Of a stretch of 64,000 nt of DNA, positions 60,768 to 64,000 are shown in pieces. A program made the position numbers and the translations under genes. Position 1 is the stretch's first letter, and each line of letters starts with the position of its first letter. Origin of the DNA: Strongylocentrotus droebachiensis (Eukaryota > Echinodermata > Echinoidea > Camarodonta > Strongylocentrotidae); NCBI GenBank assembly GCA_035222895.1, contig JAVYIG010000171.1, forward strand, positions 47,501-111,500, in the 5' to 3' direction. A model generated the notes under the pieces. It was given only the letters and a program-made list of their open reading frames with translations. It was not told where the DNA came from and did no database searches.

Positions 60768-61106
60768 CTAGTGGGATAAATTATCATAACCAAAATGAAA
60801 TGAGAAGTGTAAAATCAAAACTAAAAAAATGAAGCAATAGACTCGATATTAACTTTTGCCAGGTTATATTTCAACATTTTACAAGTCAAAAGTGAAATTT
60901 GGGGAGTCGGTGTGTATCAGACCGTTTAGACACATATCATTGGCCTGCGTTTCCATCACAAACCCTCCTCTCAATGGCTTCTTCTAAACAGCACATATCT
61001 AGTACAGATATTATCCGTTTTAATCTCCATCACACTCTCCTCCCTCCATCTTATTTCCCTTTCTTTTTTCTTTGTGTCTCTTATTTGAATATTTCATATC
61101 TATATA

Positions 61107-61263
61107 CAGTCAAACCTGCTTTAGTGACCACCTGTCTACAAAGACCACATTTTTTTTGTTTCCCTTGAAAATGGTTTCTCATTGAAACATGTACTAAAGG
61201 AACCTGTCTACAAAGACCACTTTTTGTGTTTCCCTTAGGTGGTCGCTATAGACAGGTTTGACT
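61107..61263. mobile_element. CAGTCAAACCTG palindromic element, best copy
   Basis: Begins CAGTCAAACCTGCTTTAGTG after a TATA stretch and ends ATAGACAGGTTTGACTA before CATA. The stem includes GACCACCTGTCTACAAAGAC and its inverse GTGGTCGCTATAGACAGG. TA-flanked ends would suit a Tc1/mariner-type target, though assignment is tentative. Relatives lie at 50938, 27474 and more decayed at 370. Confidence 0.75.
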
Positions 61264-62199
61264 ACATACTATTGCAGTCTGTGAGTCTCTTGTTACTTTT
61301 TTGCAATCAATATAAATGCTTTCACACAGAACATATGTCCACTTTGATTGTAAAACTTTTGATTATTTAAAACTTTTATACTGTGAGATTTTAAAAACTA
61401 CACTTCTTCCATACATGATAAATTGCTCCATTTTGAATGTTCTAACTACTTTTTTCTTAAACATTAAAAAAAAAAAATCAACATATTTTCACCCAATACC
61501 CCATTCCAGATACTGAAGATTAACAGACCACATCCTCCAGTCATTAACCAATTAAGGGGTACATGTTAAGTTTGTTATAAATGTCTTGTCTGACTTAAAG
61601 GGTAGCCTTGGCCTAACTATGACAGCTCAAAATAAATAAGAAGATATAGAGTATTTACATGTTAGAGAAAGCAATACGAAACAAAATTACTAGTAATGCT
61701 GACACTTTTCAACATTATTTTATACTTGGTCTGGGAAAAAGTCACATCTAATAGGTTTTGCAAGACTTGAATATCTTTCTGCACCTCTTTTTTTTTCTAA
61801 AATGTACTATTGAATGTATTAATAACTTTAAAATAGCAAACTGTAAAATCAGCACTTTCGAAACATGAACCTTTGGCGAAAGGACAGCCACTTGGACAGC
61901 CAGAAACTTATGCGAATTACACAAATTTACTCCTGTGGTATTTGTGGTTCAATTATTTCATGGCATGAACTTGATGAAATGTTTCACAAACTCAATCACT
62001 TGCAATATTCAGCAACAATTCTTGCACTAAAAGAGTTTCAGATTTAACAGCATTTGGAATCTAAAAATTAAAATAATTCAAAACTGTTGGTGAATTTTTG
62101 AAAAATACGAGCAAAAGAGGAGTGAGTCAAGTGTTTTGAAGGAAGTCAGGATGGATGAGTCATAAGGAAATGGGACCCTTCCATTTCTTGATAACAACT

Positions 62200-62360
62200 A
62201 TGGTATAGAGGGAGGAAGAAGCTTACAACCAAGGAGAAGTGAGAGATAGAAATTAGGAGATTGAGAAACAAAGAGACGGTGAGGGATAGAGAGAAATAGA
62301 CAGAGACAGACAGACAGAGATACAGAGAGAAAGAGAGGGGGGGGGGGGGGAGTAGAGAGA
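62200..62360. repeat. GA/GACA-rich low-complexity tract with G run
   Basis: GAGAGA, GACAGACAGA and a run of Gs (about 62336-62350). Open frames on the opposite strand (Pro/Ser/Leu-rich) are artefacts of composition. Confidence 0.9.
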
Positions 62361-63884
62361 AAAGAGGGGATGAAAACATATGAAATTGACAAAGAGAGTA
62401 TAAAATACAAGCGAACAAATAGCTATGAAAAAGAGAAAGATGAGGTGGGTGGGACAAAATATATTAAAAAACCTTTGATTAAATTTTTTTTTTTTTTTAA
62501 ATTGAAAGATTGGAAAATTACTACAAAATAATATGGAAAAGAAATTACAAATGTAAATATTTCTGACATGCAATTAAAAAAAGGTATCATTAACAGTAAT
62601 CATATAAGAACATGTAATTATTAGGGTGCAAATGTGGTTGCGCTTGTTTGTGTTATTAATACATCAACACCACTTGACACACACAAACACACATACAAAT
62701 TAGATTAAGGTAACCCTGGGCGACCATTGGCATGACAGTGGGCGGATTCTCGACATGCATAGAGCTAGCCACGCCCCTCCATGTAAATCCCTGATAAGGA
62801 ACTTGGTGCGACTTGGCAAAGGATGTGTTCCTATGACATCGATGATCCAACCAGACATGTTAACCCGCGGTGCGCTTGGCTTACGCTAGTACTACGGGGG
62901 TGGACTCCGCCAATGCTGAATATTCTGCTTCCCCTCAAGCACATTCCTCACAGCTGTTAATGCTTAATTTTCAGTGATATATATGTTAAATGTAAATACG
63001 GATTAAGAGTGGGATTCGAAAGGGACAATCATAGGCACAATGTATTTGTCTAAACATCTAGACACAATCGTATCATGCAATGTAATTCCTATCTACCTAC
63101 ATATATGGCTGGCTAAAATTTATCAGAAATTTCAGGAAAGATACAAGTATAACTTTCTACTCAATACAATTAATTTTGACGTCTTTTCAAAGAATTAATT
63201 ATATAATGTGACACTTTTGTTATATTTCATATCATGTTCTAATTTTTGTCAATAATGTGAATTATTTTTTGTGAAATGTGAAACAAATAAACTTGAAACT
63301 TGAAGTAATTCTTGTTTGACCCATACTACATGTACACATTTCAATTTCTTCATTCATAAGTTCTTTAGTATAAATAAGTTATTAAAATAAACAAGCGTCT
63401 ACTACGCATATGAATTAATAGTAAACATGTGCATTAAAAGAGATTGATGCCTGCAATTCACTCACTTATTTTTCATTGATAATTTTGTACTTATCCTATT
63501 TCCTGCAAATAATCCCTTATGAAATCAATGCTGCTCATACGACTACCTAAATTAATAACTTCCTAATTGCTTCAGTATCAAGCTCTTTCAAAGGGATTTA
63601 CACTTAGCACAGTTCTTTACCCGTGCACTGTCATTTGCAATGATGTGCGCTATACATCAACCCCAGAATGCATATCCTGTATTCCCCATTTTCTAACCAC
63701 AAGCTTTTTGCTTGTGTTTATATCGAAATCCTTTCAGTGCCTAAATGTATTTGACCTATGACTTTTTCCAAATGCTGTGAAAAGCATTAACAGAAAATAA
63801 TTTGTTCTGTTCTAAAAAAATATGTGATTGTAAGTGATAATTTATTTACATTGAAGAATAATTTGTACTTGTATTTCTAATTAT

Positions 63885-63903
63885 AATCATTATCATTATC
63901 ATG

Positions 63904-63939
<36 letters not shown>

Positions 63940-64000
63940 GTTATTGTTATTTTCATTATTATTATCATTATCATGTTCATTAATAATAATAATTATTATT
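63885..64000. repeat. (ATT)n / TTATCA microsatellite at window edge
   Basis: ATT trinucleotides with interspersed ATTATCATTATCA units fill the last ~115 bases of the window and continue beyond it. Confidence 0.95.

Larger units (their letters stand above)
60768..64000 (-). other. partial HCFC1 intron running off the right edge
   Basis: No further kelch exon is seen on the minus strand from 60768 to the window end. The acceptor CCCACTAG at 60768 implies an upstream exon beyond 64000 that ends one base into a codon. The intron holds a MITE (61107-61263), GA/GACA-rich sequence (about 62200-62360), a poly-T run (about 62485-62499) and an ATT/TTA microsatellite at the edge (about 63885-64000). 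Confidence 0.7.

Noticed and set aside
62656-62850. Possible missed HCFC1 kelch exon on the minus strand (frame with VPYQGFTWRGVASS)
   Set aside because: It lacks the kelch pattern (double Gly followed by Tyr and Trp) and suitable splice sites, and does not match the known sequence before PRARAGHC.
1-64000. CRISPR array, operon, riboswitch or phage-type system
   Set aside because: Spliced animal genes fill the window. The tandem repeats are a two-copy duplication, a ~107-bp transposon-linked array, and microsatellites, with no repeat-spacer pattern.

Overview
The window is nuclear DNA of an animal. It is AT-rich, its genes have many exons with canonical GT-AG introns of a few hundred bases to about 2.5 kb, and short palindromic DNA transposons and tRNA-derived SINE pieces are scattered through it. 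The three genes and the repeat style fit an invertebrate deuterostome, most likely an echinoderm such as a sea urchin. The phylum is inferred from overall character, not from a diagnostic marker.

Three protein genes account for all the coding sequence recognised. (1) About 0.75-10.3 kb, minus strand: a complete SSUH2 (ssu-2 homolog) gene, 11 coding exons, about 523 aa. It has a proline/glutamine/tyrosine-rich repeat N-terminus and six CxxCxGxG-like knuckles. (2) 16.98-34.28 kb, plus strand: a complete AP5B1 gene (beta subunit of the AP-5 adaptor complex), 24 coding exons, about 931 aa. (3) 42.48-60.77 kb, minus strand and continuing past the right edge: the C-terminal 991 aa of HCFC1 (host cell factor 1), 20 coding exons. 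These run from the last kelch repeat through SAS1N and the Ser/Thr/Gly-rich linker to the C-terminal fibronectin-III pair (SAS1C) and nuclear localisation signal. All exon phases join in frame, so none of the three looks like a pseudogene. SSUH2 and AP5B1 are divergent (6.7 kb between start codons). AP5B1 and HCFC1 are convergent (8.2 kb between stop codons). The genes act in unrelated processes (a knuckle protein of unclear biochemistry, late-endosomal trafficking, chromatin and transcription), so no shared pathway is implied.

The rest is introns, untranslated regions and repeats. The richest repeat area is 13.35-16.74 kb upstream of AP5B1: nested elements, an array of about 107-bp units split by a later insertion, and a foldback built on a repeated 20-mer. 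Four different palindromic element families in the window share TTAA target duplications and AG...CT ends, which suggests one TTAA-specific transposition machinery. One 188-bp member occurs four times, once in the AP5B1 3' UTR and once split by a 1-kb hAT-like element. Two inverted copies of a 319-bp palindromic element bracket AP5B1 exons 21-23. No bacterial-style operon, CRISPR array or new defence system is visible.
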